Shown one piece after another: positions 1 through 7,092 of a stretch of DNA of 64,000 nt. The position numbers were made by a program, and so were the translations under genes. The notes below the pieces were generated by a model. That model did no database searches and was not told the DNA's origin. It was given only the letters and a program-made list of their open reading frames with translations. Within the stretch, counting starts at the first letter, position 1. Each line of letters starts with the position of its first letter. The stretch comes from Ruminococcaceae bacterium UBA3215 (GTDB lineage: Bacteria > Bacillota > Clostridia > Oscillospirales > Ruminococcaceae): NCBI GenBank assembly GCA_002363155.1, contig DEWH01000013.1:145663-209662 (forward strand). The letters are read 5' to 3'.

Positions 1-146
1 TTTGCCGCGGACAGAACCTCAAACACCGCCATTATCGAGAGAATGTCAGTCGCAGCCGACATTACATGGGGTGAAAGGCTCCCGAAAAACAATATCAGTA
101 TTGCGACAGGGATACCTATCGCTGCGGTTATCAGCCGCTTTGCCAT
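1..146 (-). CDS. cdsA: Phosphatidate cytidylyltransferase, N-terminal fragment (runs off the left edge)
   Basis: The 48 visible residues start MAKRLITAAIGIPVAI and form a hydrophobic first membrane segment, as in CdsA, which makes CDP-diacylglycerol from phosphatidate and CTP in the membrane. The rest lies outside the window. It begins 32 bases after the uppS stop, and uppS-cdsA is a very common order, which supports the call more than the short peptide alone does. The start codon follows a GAGATGATAGA stretch that can serve as a weak ribosome binding site. Confidence 0.75.
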   Translation of the reverse strand, partial: MAKRLITAAIGIPVAILILFFGSLSPHVMSAATDILSIMAVFEVLSAA

Positions 147-178
147 TCTATCATCTCTTTTCTGCGTCCGGCATGAAA

Positions 179-871
179 TTATATACCGCCGAATCTGCGG
201 TTCCTGCGGGAATACTCCTCTATGGCTCCGTCAAGGTCTTTTTCGCTGAAATCCGGCCACAATACGTCCATAAAAACGTATTCCGCATAAGCCGCCTGCC
301 AGATAAGGAAGTTTGAAATACGCTGTTCTCCGCTCGGCCGTATGATAAGGTCAACGTCCGGCAGTCCGGCTGTGTAGAGGTTTCCGCTTATGCTTTCCTC
401 CGTGAGGGTATCGGGGGCGCTTCCGGCTTTGATAAGCCCTTTTACCGCGTGCAGGATATCGTCCCTTCCGCCGTAATTCACTGCGATATTGCATACCGTA
501 CCGTGATTGCCTGCAGTATCGGCTGTGATCCTCCCGATCTTCTCCCGGAGCGCATCATCAAGGGGAGATGTATCTCCGATAAAACGCATGACCACATCGT
601 CCTCTTCCATGTCCAGACCTTCGTCAAGATAGTCGGAGAACAGCTTCATTATCGCATTTACTTCCTCTTTCGGGCGCTTCCAGTTTTCAGTCGAGAATGC
701 ATAGAACGTCACGCACTCGATCCCGAGATCAATGCAATGACGCAGGCATTTTCTGAATGCTTTTGCTCCCTGCACATGACCCGCTGTCCGCGGCAGCAGC
801 CGCTTTTTCGCCCAGCGCCCGTTGCCGTCCATGATTATCCCGATATGACGGGGAAGTATCTTCTCGTCCAT
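179..871 (-). CDS. uppS: Isoprenyl (undecaprenyl) diphosphate synthase
   Basis: This cis-prenyltransferase adds isopentenyl units to farnesyl diphosphate and supplies the lipid carrier for peptidoglycan and wall polymers. At 230 residues it has the usual family length. Visible signatures are the P-loop-like HIGIIMDGNGRWA near residue 9 with its catalytic Asp, FSTENWKRP near residue 68, and the C-terminal RPSGEQRISNFLIWQ that binds diphosphate. It follows frr by 21 bases and precedes cdsA, all on the minus strand, so it is probably transcribed in the hom-pyrH-frr-uppS-cdsA unit. The ribosome binding site (GGGACGGTAAGCT) is weak, which could mean coupling to frr. Confidence 0.96.
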   Translation of the reverse strand: MDEKILPRHIGIIMDGNGRWAKKRLLPRTAGHVQGAKAFRKCLRHCIDLGIECVTFYAFSTENWKRPKEEVNAIMKLFSDYLDEGLDMEEDDVVMRFIGDTSPLDDALREKIGRITADTAGNHGTVCNIAVNYGGRDDILHAVKGLIKAGSAPDTLTEESISGNLYTAGLPDVDLIIRPSGEQRISNFLIWQAAYAEYVFMDVLWPDFSEKDLDGAIEEYSRRNRRFGGI

Positions 872-892
872 AGCTTACCGTCCCCGCGGCGC

Positions 893-1447
893 TCAGACTG
901 TCATTATCTCTTTTTCTTTTTCGGCGCAGACCTTATCCACCTTCTCAACGTACTTGTCGGTGATAGTCTGGATCTTCTTCTCGCCGTCCTTAACATCGTC
1001 CTCGGTGATCTCGCTGTTCTTCTTCATTGCCTTGAACTTATCCATAGCGTCTCTGCGGCAGTTCCTTACCGCTACCTTAGCATCTTCGCCGTACTTCTTG
1101 ACCTGTTTGCAGAGCTCTTTTCTGCGTTCCTCGGTGAGCTGGGGGAACACGATACGGATAGCCTTGCCGTCATTGGTGGGGGTGATGCCGATATCGCTTG
1201 CCATTATCGCCTTTTCGATAGCCTTGAGGGAAGAAGCGTCCCAGGGCTGGATAACGAGTATTCTCGCTTCCGCAACGGAAACAGCCGCCATAGCGTTGAT
1301 CTGCGTGGGAACTCCGTAGTAATCAACTGTGATCTTATCGAGCACAGCGGGGTTTGCACGTCCTGCTCTTATTGTTGTGAATTCCTTTTCAAGCGCGTTT
1401 ACGCACTTTTCCATTTTCTGCTCGGCAGCGTTGATAGTTTCTTTCAT
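893..1447 (-). CDS. frr: Ribosome recycling factor
   Basis: RRF works with EF-G to split the post-termination ribosome. The 184-residue length and the typical blocks FTTIRAGRANPAVLDKITVDYYG and ARILVIQPWDASSLKAIEKAI followed by a long two-helix C-terminal half are diagnostic. An AAAGGAACGG ribosome binding site sits before the ATG. It lies between pyrH and uppS, the classical order; the 161-base gap to pyrH carries a hairpin and a heptamer repeat. Confidence 0.97.
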   Translation of the reverse strand: MKETINAAEQKMEKCVNALEKEFTTIRAGRANPAVLDKITVDYYGVPTQINAMAAVSVAEARILVIQPWDASSLKAIEKAIMASDIGITPTNDGKAIRIVFPQLTEERRKELCKQVKKYGEDAKVAVRNCRRDAMDKFKAMKKNSEITEDDVKDGEKKIQTITDKYVEKVDKVCAEKEKEIMTV

Positions 1448-1540
1448 AATGACCGTTCCTTTCTGTACCGGAGCTTTTGCTGCTCCGGGTAATATTATTG
1501 AATTTCAGCAGTATGCCCGAATCACGTCACGATCCGGATA

Positions 1541-1557
1541 TGTCGGCGCAGCCGACA
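1541..1557 (-). other. Short perfect hairpin in the pyrH-frr gap
   Basis: TGTCGGC and GCCGACA flank a 3-base loop between pyrH and frr. There is no U-tract after it on the minus strand, so it does not look like a terminator; it may act as an RNA processing or stability element between co-transcribed genes. That role is inference. Confidence 0.4.
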
Positions 1558-1562
1558 CCGCA

Positions 1563-1597
1563 ATTATTCATTATTCATTATTCATTATTCGTTATTC
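1563..1597. repeat. Heptamer tandem repeat (ATTATTC)
   Basis: Four exact copies of ATTATTC followed by one GTTATTC lie just after the pyrH stop. A 7-base unit in an intergenic region is prone to slippage and may vary in copy number between strains. Confidence 0.85.
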
Positions 1598-1608
1598 ACT
1601 CTTCATTA

Positions 1609-2325
1609 TCACGTCTGGTTGCTTACGAGAGTACCGACTTTCTCGCCCATAACGGCATCGTAGATGTTGTCGGGGCGGTGAAGATCGAATACGATCAGCG
1701 GGATATTGTTCTCGATGCACATTGCCGCTGCCGTACCGTCAAGCACGCGCAGACCGTTTACGAGTATATCCTTGTGCCGGAGAGTCTCATACTTGACCGC
1801 ATCATCGAACTTGAGCGGATCCTTGTCGTAAACGCCGTCAACCATTGTGGCTTTGAGAACTATCTCGGCATTGATCTCGGCAGCTCTGAGTGCGGCCGCA
1901 CTGTCTGTTGAGAAGAAGGGGTTGCCTGTTCCGCAGCCGAATATAACTATTCTGCCCTTTGTGAAGTGACGAAGCGCCTTTTCGCGGATATAGGGCTCGC
2001 AGATAGCGTTCATAGCGATGGCGGACTGCACGCGCACGTCACAGCCCAGCTCTTTCAGCGCATCTCCTACCGCAAGCGCGTTCATTGTGGTCGCAAGCAT
2101 ACCGATGTGGTCTGCCGTGACTCTGTCCATATTCTCGCTCGTTCTTCCGCGCCAGAAGTTGCCGCCGCCGACAACTATGCCTATCTCGGCGCCCGCATCA
2201 TAGCAGCGCTTTACACTCCTGCATATCGTGTTTATCGTAGGGATATCGAGTCCCGTTTTCTTCTCGCCGGCAAGCGCCTCGCCGCTGAGCTTCAGAAGTA
2301 TTCTCTTGTATTTAAGTTCCGCCAT
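1609..2325 (-). CDS. pyrH: UMP kinase
   Basis: Phosphorylates UMP to UDP in pyrimidine nucleotide synthesis. The start chosen, MAELKYKRILLKLSGEAL, gives 238 residues and has AAAGGACGGAGAG just upstream; an ATG-like extension seven codons earlier would place the binding site inside the gene. Amino-acid-kinase signatures are KLSGEAL near the N-terminus, VVGGGNFWRG near residue 52, and GTGNPFFSTDSAAALRA near residue 130. Unusually the gene upstream is hom, 21 bases away, rather than rpsB-tsf. Confidence 0.96.
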   Translation of the reverse strand: MAELKYKRILLKLSGEALAGEKKTGLDIPTINTICRSVKRCYDAGAEIGIVVGGGNFWRGRTSENMDRVTADHIGMLATTMNALAVGDALKELGCDVRVQSAIAMNAICEPYIREKALRHFTKGRIVIFGCGTGNPFFSTDSAAALRAAEINAEIVLKATMVDGVYDKDPLKFDDAVKYETLRHKDILVNGLRVLDGTAAAMCIENNIPLIVFDLHRPDNIYDAVMGEKVGTLVSNQT

Positions 2326-2346
2326 TTCTCTCCGTCCTTTCTGCAA

Positions 2347-3558
2347 TCAATAGTCAAGCACTCTTATCGAGCCGAGAACATCAAGCTTGCCGCACTTTTC
2401 TTCAAATTCCGCTTCGTTGATAAGGGGAGTTACAAAAGCCGTTTCATCGTCCGGCGCACCGTCTCTTGACAGGAACCTTACCTCGCCGAAAATGTCCTCG
2501 GCAGTCTTTCTGTCGGTCTTTGCACGGACATAGAACCTGTTGGAGAGCTTCTTATATGGTATAACGAAATCCTGATCGCTGTCCTCCCAGTTCATGGACT
2601 TTGAGGTGCCGTGGGACTTTGCAGCTATGATTATGTCGGAAACAACCGCGCTTGCAGTCGGGAGTTTGCCTGCGCCCTTGCCGTAGAATACGACATCGCC
2701 GACAGCGTCGCCGCGGACGAGTATTGCATTGAACACGTCGTTTACCCCGGAGAGCTGGCTTTCTTCGTTTATCACCGCCGGACATGTCATTACCGCAACA
2801 TCACTGCCCCGCTTTGAAGCAAAGCCGATCAGCTTTATGACGCTGTTCATGCTCTCGCAGTAGCGTACATCTTCAAGGGTGATCTTTGTGATGCCTTCGG
2901 TATGTATGTTGTCGGGGTAAACGTGTCTGCCGAACGCGAGGGACGCGAGAATGCAGATCTTGCGGCAGGTATCGTGACCTTCCACGTCAGCCGAGGGATC
3001 ACGCTCCGCATAGCCCAGTTCCTGGGCTATTTTAAGCGCTTCGTCAAATCCCATGCCCTCTTTTATCATCTTGGTTAGTATGAAATTTGTAGTGCCGTTG
3101 AGAATACCGGCGATCTCGTCTATCTCATTTGCGGAGAGGCACTGGTTGAGCGGGCGGATTATCGGGATACCGCCGCCGACGCTTGCTTCAAAGAAGAAGT
3201 TAACGTCATGCTCTTTGGCTATCTTAAGCAGCTCGGCACCTTTGGACGCCACAAGCTCCTTGTTCGAGGTAACAACGCTCTTTCCTGCTTCAAGCGCGGA
3301 TTTCACATAGCCGTAAGAGAACTTCACACCGCCTATGACCTCCGCGACCACAGCGACCTCGGGGTCGTTCAGTATCACATCGAAGTCCTTGACGAACTTA
3401 TCCCTGTAACGTTCGTCCGGGCAGTCCCTTATTTCGAGGATATATTTGATGTCGAGCTCCTCGCCGGCTTTCTTTTCGAGTGCCTCCTTGTTCTTATAGA
3501 AGACCTCAACGGTTCCCGAGCCTACGACACCGAAACCGAGCACTGCGATCTTTTTCAT
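2347..3558 (-). CDS. hom: Homoserine dehydrogenase
   Basis: Reduces aspartate semialdehyde to homoserine with NAD(P)H, feeding threonine, methionine and isoleucine synthesis. The Rossmann motif GFGVVGSGTVEVF is at residues 8-20, NGTTNFILT near 155, and the catalytic GYAERDPSADVEGHD segment near 185 contains the conserved Asp and Lys region. A C-terminal ACT-like domain (about residues 320-403) suggests feedback control, probably by threonine. It heads the pyrH-frr-uppS-cdsA run, and the promoter at 3596-3624 lies immediately upstream. Confidence 0.96.
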   Translation of the reverse strand: MKKIAVLGFGVVGSGTVEVFYKNKEALEKKAGEELDIKYILEIRDCPDERYRDKFVKDFDVILNDPEVAVVAEVIGGVKFSYGYVKSALEAGKSVVTSNKELVASKGAELLKIAKEHDVNFFFEASVGGGIPIIRPLNQCLSANEIDEIAGILNGTTNFILTKMIKEGMGFDEALKIAQELGYAERDPSADVEGHDTCRKICILASLAFGRHVYPDNIHTEGITKITLEDVRYCESMNSVIKLIGFASKRGSDVAVMTCPAVINEESQLSGVNDVFNAILVRGDAVGDVVFYGKGAGKLPTASAVVSDIIIAAKSHGTSKSMNWEDSDQDFVIPYKKLSNRFYVRAKTDRKTAEDIFGEVRFLSRDGAPDDETAFVTPLINEAEFEEKCGKLDVLGSIRVLDY

Positions 3559-3595
3559 ACTTCCTGTCCTTTCTCAGAAAAACTTAATCTGTAAT

Positions 3596-3624
3596 ATTAT
3601 ATCATAATTTCCATTATAAAACAA
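3596..3624 (-). promoter_or_regulatory. Promoter for the hom-pyrH-frr-uppS-cdsA unit
   Basis: On the minus strand TTGTTT and TATAAT are separated by 17 bases, about 40 bases before the hom start. The -10 is perfect and the -35 matches four of six consensus positions. Confidence 0.65.
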
Positions 3625-3698
3625 GAGTTTTCCGTAAATTTTTATAGATTTTGATATGCATATTTCAGACTTTCTGCGATATTGGCTGAGATACACGC

Positions 3699-3740
3699 AA
3701 AAAAGACTGCTGAAATCGTTCGGTTCAAGCAGTCTTTCTA
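3699..3740 (-). terminator. Terminator downstream of uvrA
   Basis: AAAGACTGCT and AGCAGTCTTT form a 10-bp stem, followed on the minus strand by six U residues. It ends the uvrB-cdd-uvrA transcript about 100 bases after the uvrA stop, beyond the repeat at 3763-3841. Confidence 0.85.
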
Positions 3741-3762
3741 TTTGTAATGTGAGTATTGAATT

Positions 3763-3841
3763 TCCGTGGTACGGGATCGGTTTAGGGTGTCCAGCCGCCT
3801 TTTCAAAGGGGGCTGGCGCCGTCCGCGCAGGACAAAGCGCG
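3763..3841 (-). repeat. Dispersed palindromic repeat, copy A
   Basis: Read on the plus strand it contains CCGTGGTACGGGAT, TTTAGGGTGTCCAGCC, AAAGGGGGCTGGCG and GTCCGCGCAGGACA. The first three blocks match copy D at 13619-13698 and the last matches copies at 9191 and 32573. It touches the uvrA stop codon. Confidence 0.8.
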
Positions 3842-6664
3842 TCAGCGCAGCATCTTCTTCAGATATTGTCCGGTATAGGAACCCTTTACCTTCGCAACTT
3901 CCTCCGGCGTACCGCAGGCAACTATGGTGCCGCCCTTGTCCCCGCCCTCCGGGCCGAGATCTATGATGTAGTCGGCAGTCTTGATCACATCGAGATTATG
4001 CTCTATGACAATGACCGTGTTACCGCCCTCGACAAGCATCTGAAGCACATCGATCAGCTTATGCACGTCCGCCGTATGCAGTCCCGTAGTCGGCTCGTCG
4101 AGAATATACACAGTCCTGCCCGTCGCACGGCGGGCAAGCTCCGTAGCAAGCTTCACACGCTGCGCTTCACCTCCGGACAGCGTAGTTGCCGGCTGCCCTA
4201 TCTTGACATAGCCGAGCCCGACATCGCAGAGTGTCTTGAGCTTGCGGTGTATCTTCGGAACATTCTCAAAGAACTTGCAGCCCTCCTCGATAGTCATTTC
4301 AAGCACATCATAGATGTTTTTGCCCTTGTAGCGCACTTCAAGCGTCTCGCGGTTGTAGCGCCTGCCCTTGCACACATCGCAGGGAACATAAACGTCCGGC
4401 AGGAAGTGCATCTCGATCTTTATTATTCCGTCGCCCTCGCAGGCTTCGCAGCGTCCTCCCTTTACATTGAATGAGAAGCGTGCAGTCCCGTAGCCGCGCA
4501 TCTTCGCATCGTTCGTGGAAGCAAACAGATCGCGGATATCCGTGAATACTCCGGTATATGTTGCCGGATTCGAGCGCGGCGTTCTGCCTATGGGCGCCTG
4601 GTCTATCGCAATCACCTTGTCAAGATGCTCTGTTCCGGTTATCTTCCTGCATTTTCCCACATGAGTGCGGGCGTGGTTGAGAGTACCGGCAAGATGATTG
4701 TACAGTATCTCGTTTACAAGGGAACTCTTGCCGCTGCCGGAAACTCCGGTGACGCAGGTGAACACCCCCAGCGGTATCTCGGCATCTATGCCCTTCAGAT
4801 TGTTCTCAGCAGCCCCGATTATCTTCAGATATCTTCCGTCCGGTTTTCTGCGCTCTGCCGGTACCGGTATCTTTTTCTTTCCGGAAAGGTACTGACCGGT
4901 CACCGAGTCCTTGCACTTCATTATATCCTCGGCAGTTCCGGTGCATACCACTTCCCCGCCGTGAACTCCCGCTCCCGGGCCGATATCTACGATAAAATCC
5001 GCCGCCCGCATGGTGTCCTCGTCATGCTCGACCACAATAACCGTGTTTCCGAGATCGCGCAGCTCACGCAGAGTTCCTATGAGCTTATCGTTGTCGCGCT
5101 GATGAAGTCCTATGCTCGGCTCGTCAAGGATATACAGCACGCCCATAAGAGAGCTGCCTATCTGTGTCGCAAGCCGGATACGCTGGCTCTCACCGCCGGA
5201 CAGCGAGCCTGCCGCGCGGGATAGAGTGAGGTATTCGAGCCCGACGCTTTTGAGGAAGTTCAGACGGGACTTGATCTCCTTGAGTATGAGCTTGCCGATC
5301 ATCGCGTCGCGCTTTGAAAGCTCCATTCCGTTCACAAAATCGTAAGCGTCCGCTATGCTCTTTTTGCACAGGTCGCTTATGTTTATGCCGCATACAGTTA
5401 CCGCAAGCGATTCTTTCCGGAGCCTTTCACCGCCGCATACCGGGCAGTCGCTGTCATGCATATATGATTCTATCTCGGCGCGCGCGGATTCGGAACCGTC
5501 CTTGTATCGGCGTTCGAGATTGTTTATGACGCCCTCGAAGTCCGAGTTCCGGTACCCGCCGCCGAATGAGTCGATAACATCTACTCTTATGCGCTCGCCG
5601 CCCGTTCCGTAAAGGAACAGCCCCAGCTGTTCCGGGGTAAGATCCTTCACCGGCGTGTCAAGCGATACGCCGTAGTGGTTGGAGATAGCGCGGTAGTACA
5701 TCATCGCTATGGAGTTGTCGTCCAGCGAATTCCAGCCGCAGGCATGTATAGCGCCTTCACGGATAGTCTTGTTCTTGTCGGGGATAATGAGGTCGGGATC
5801 AACGCGGTGAAACTTTCCGAGACCCGTGCAGTGCGGGCAGGCGCCGAACGGATTGTTGAAGGAGAACATTCTCGGAACCAGCTCCTCAACGCTCACATTG
5901 TGCTCCGGGCAGGCATAATTCTGCGAGAAGTGAAGCTCCTCGCCGCCTATGACATCGACGTATATGAGCCCGTCCGTAAGCTTTCCGGCAGTTTCAAGGC
6001 TGTCGGAAAGGCGGGTGTCCATATCCGGCTTCACCACAAGTCTGTCGATGACGACTTCTATGTTGTGCTTGATGTTCTTTGCAAGCTTTATATTCTCGTT
6101 TAAGTCGCGCATCTCACCGTCAATGCGGACACGCACATATCCCTGCTTTCTGAGAGAGTCGAGGTCTTTTGCGTACTCGCCCTTTCTTCCTCTCGCTATC
6201 GGAGCGAGCACCTGTATCTTTGTTCCCTCGCCCAGCTCCTTGATCTGATCGACGATCTGATCTATGGTCTGACGGCTTATCTCCCGCCCGCAGACCGGGC
6301 AATGCGGTACTCCTATACGCGCGTAGAGCAGACGCAGATAGTCGTATATCTCGGTAACGGTACCGACTGTGGAACGGGGGTTGTTGGAGGTCGTTTTCTG
6401 ATCTATGGAGATAGCGGGCGAAAGTCCGTCGATGCTCTCCACATTCGGCTTTTCCATCTGTCCGAGAAACATTCTCGCATAGGAGGAAAGGCTTTCCATA
6501 TACCGGCGCTGTCCGTCCGCATATATAGTATCGAAAGCCAGCGATGACTTGCCGGAGCCGGAAAGCCCCGTAAATACCACGAGCTTGTCGCGTGGAATCT
6601 CAACGTCGATGTTTTTGAGGTTGTGTTCTTTCGCGCCTCTTATCACAATTTTATCGTTTGCCAT
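3842..6664 (-). CDS. uvrA: Excinuclease ABC subunit A
   Basis: DNA damage-recognition ATPase of nucleotide excision repair; it loads UvrB at lesions. Two ABC modules are visible: Walker A GLSGSGKSS near residue 32 and GVSGSGKSS near residue 635, signature LSGGESQRIRLA and LSGGEAQRVKLA. Zinc modules appear as CPVCGREI, CPEH...CPHC, CPVCGGERL and CEAC...CDVC. The start at MANDKIVIRGAKEHN gives 940 residues and has AAAGGAAC upstream; an upstream in-frame start would overlap cdd. It is the last gene of uvrB-cdd-uvrA and its stop codon lies in repeat-derived sequence. Confidence 0.97.
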   Translation of the reverse strand: MANDKIVIRGAKEHNLKNIDVEIPRDKLVVFTGLSGSGKSSLAFDTIYADGQRRYMESLSSYARMFLGQMEKPNVESIDGLSPAISIDQKTTSNNPRSTVGTVTEIYDYLRLLYARIGVPHCPVCGREISRQTIDQIVDQIKELGEGTKIQVLAPIARGRKGEYAKDLDSLRKQGYVRVRIDGEMRDLNENIKLAKNIKHNIEVVIDRLVVKPDMDTRLSDSLETAGKLTDGLIYVDVIGGEELHFSQNYACPEHNVSVEELVPRMFSFNNPFGACPHCTGLGKFHRVDPDLIIPDKNKTIREGAIHACGWNSLDDNSIAMMYYRAISNHYGVSLDTPVKDLTPEQLGLFLYGTGGERIRVDVIDSFGGGYRNSDFEGVINNLERRYKDGSESARAEIESYMHDSDCPVCGGERLRKESLAVTVCGINISDLCKKSIADAYDFVNGMELSKRDAMIGKLILKEIKSRLNFLKSVGLEYLTLSRAAGSLSGGESQRIRLATQIGSSLMGVLYILDEPSIGLHQRDNDKLIGTLRELRDLGNTVIVVEHDEDTMRAADFIVDIGPGAGVHGGEVVCTGTAEDIMKCKDSVTGQYLSGKKKIPVPAERRKPDGRYLKIIGAAENNLKGIDAEIPLGVFTCVTGVSGSGKSSLVNEILYNHLAGTLNHARTHVGKCRKITGTEHLDKVIAIDQAPIGRTPRSNPATYTGVFTDIRDLFASTNDAKMRGYGTARFSFNVKGGRCEACEGDGIIKIEMHFLPDVYVPCDVCKGRRYNRETLEVRYKGKNIYDVLEMTIEEGCKFFENVPKIHRKLKTLCDVGLGYVKIGQPATTLSGGEAQRVKLATELARRATGRTVYILDEPTTGLHTADVHKLIDVLQMLVEGGNTVIVIEHNLDVIKTADYIIDLGPEGGDKGGTIVACGTPEEVAKVKGSYTGQYLKKMLR

Positions 6665-6690
6665 TCTTTTGTTCCTTTCATTATCCCCGT

Positions 6691-7092
6691 CTATATCCAC
6701 CATTCCGGCATAAGCTCACCGAGCATTATTGTTCGCTCAGCGCCGTAGTCGAGCATTATCTCTATATCCTTGTATCTTTCCGGCATGAGCTGAACCATAA
6801 GCTCACGGCAGGCTCCGCAGGGCGCGCCTGTCCTTCCGTCCGGCATTATCGCCAGCACCTTGCTTATCTCCTGTTCGCCGTTCGTGAGCATATTGAATAT
6901 CGCGTTCCGTTCGGCGCAGATGCCGAGGGTGCTGCAGGTGTCCACGCAAACACCCGTGTATATCTTTCCGGAAGCGGACAGGACTGCCGCCGCAACACCG
7001 CCGGCTTCAACGTAAGCAGAGACTTTTCTGCCGTTCTGAACGGCTTTTGCCGCATTATACATCTCTGCCCATATCCCGTTCATTTCAGTCAC
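6691..7092 (-). CDS. cdd: Cytidine deaminase-type zinc hydrolase
   Basis: The 133-residue protein has the two halves of the cytidine deaminase zinc site, CAERNA near residue 59 (catalytic Glu) and PCGACRE near residue 91, in the spacing of small tetrameric cytidine deaminases. It would deaminate cytidine or deoxycytidine in pyrimidine salvage; a blasticidin-S-deaminase-like specificity cannot be excluded. The GTG start shares bases with the uvrB stop (GTGA overlap) and has AGGAG four bases upstream; an ATG three codons later is the alternative. It sits between uvrB and uvrA, which suggests a link between repair and nucleotide salvage. Confidence 0.82.
   Translation of the reverse strand: MTEMNGIWAEMYNAAKAVQNGRKVSAYVEAGGVAAAVLSASGKIYTGVCVDTCSTLGICAERNAIFNMLTNGEQEISKVLAIMPDGRTGAPCGACRELMVQLMPERYKDIEIMLDYGAERTIMLGELMPEWWI

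Noticed and set aside
449..1492. A 347-codon plus-strand open frame
   Set aside because: It is antisense to uppS and frr, which have clear family motifs; no promoter or binding site supports it.
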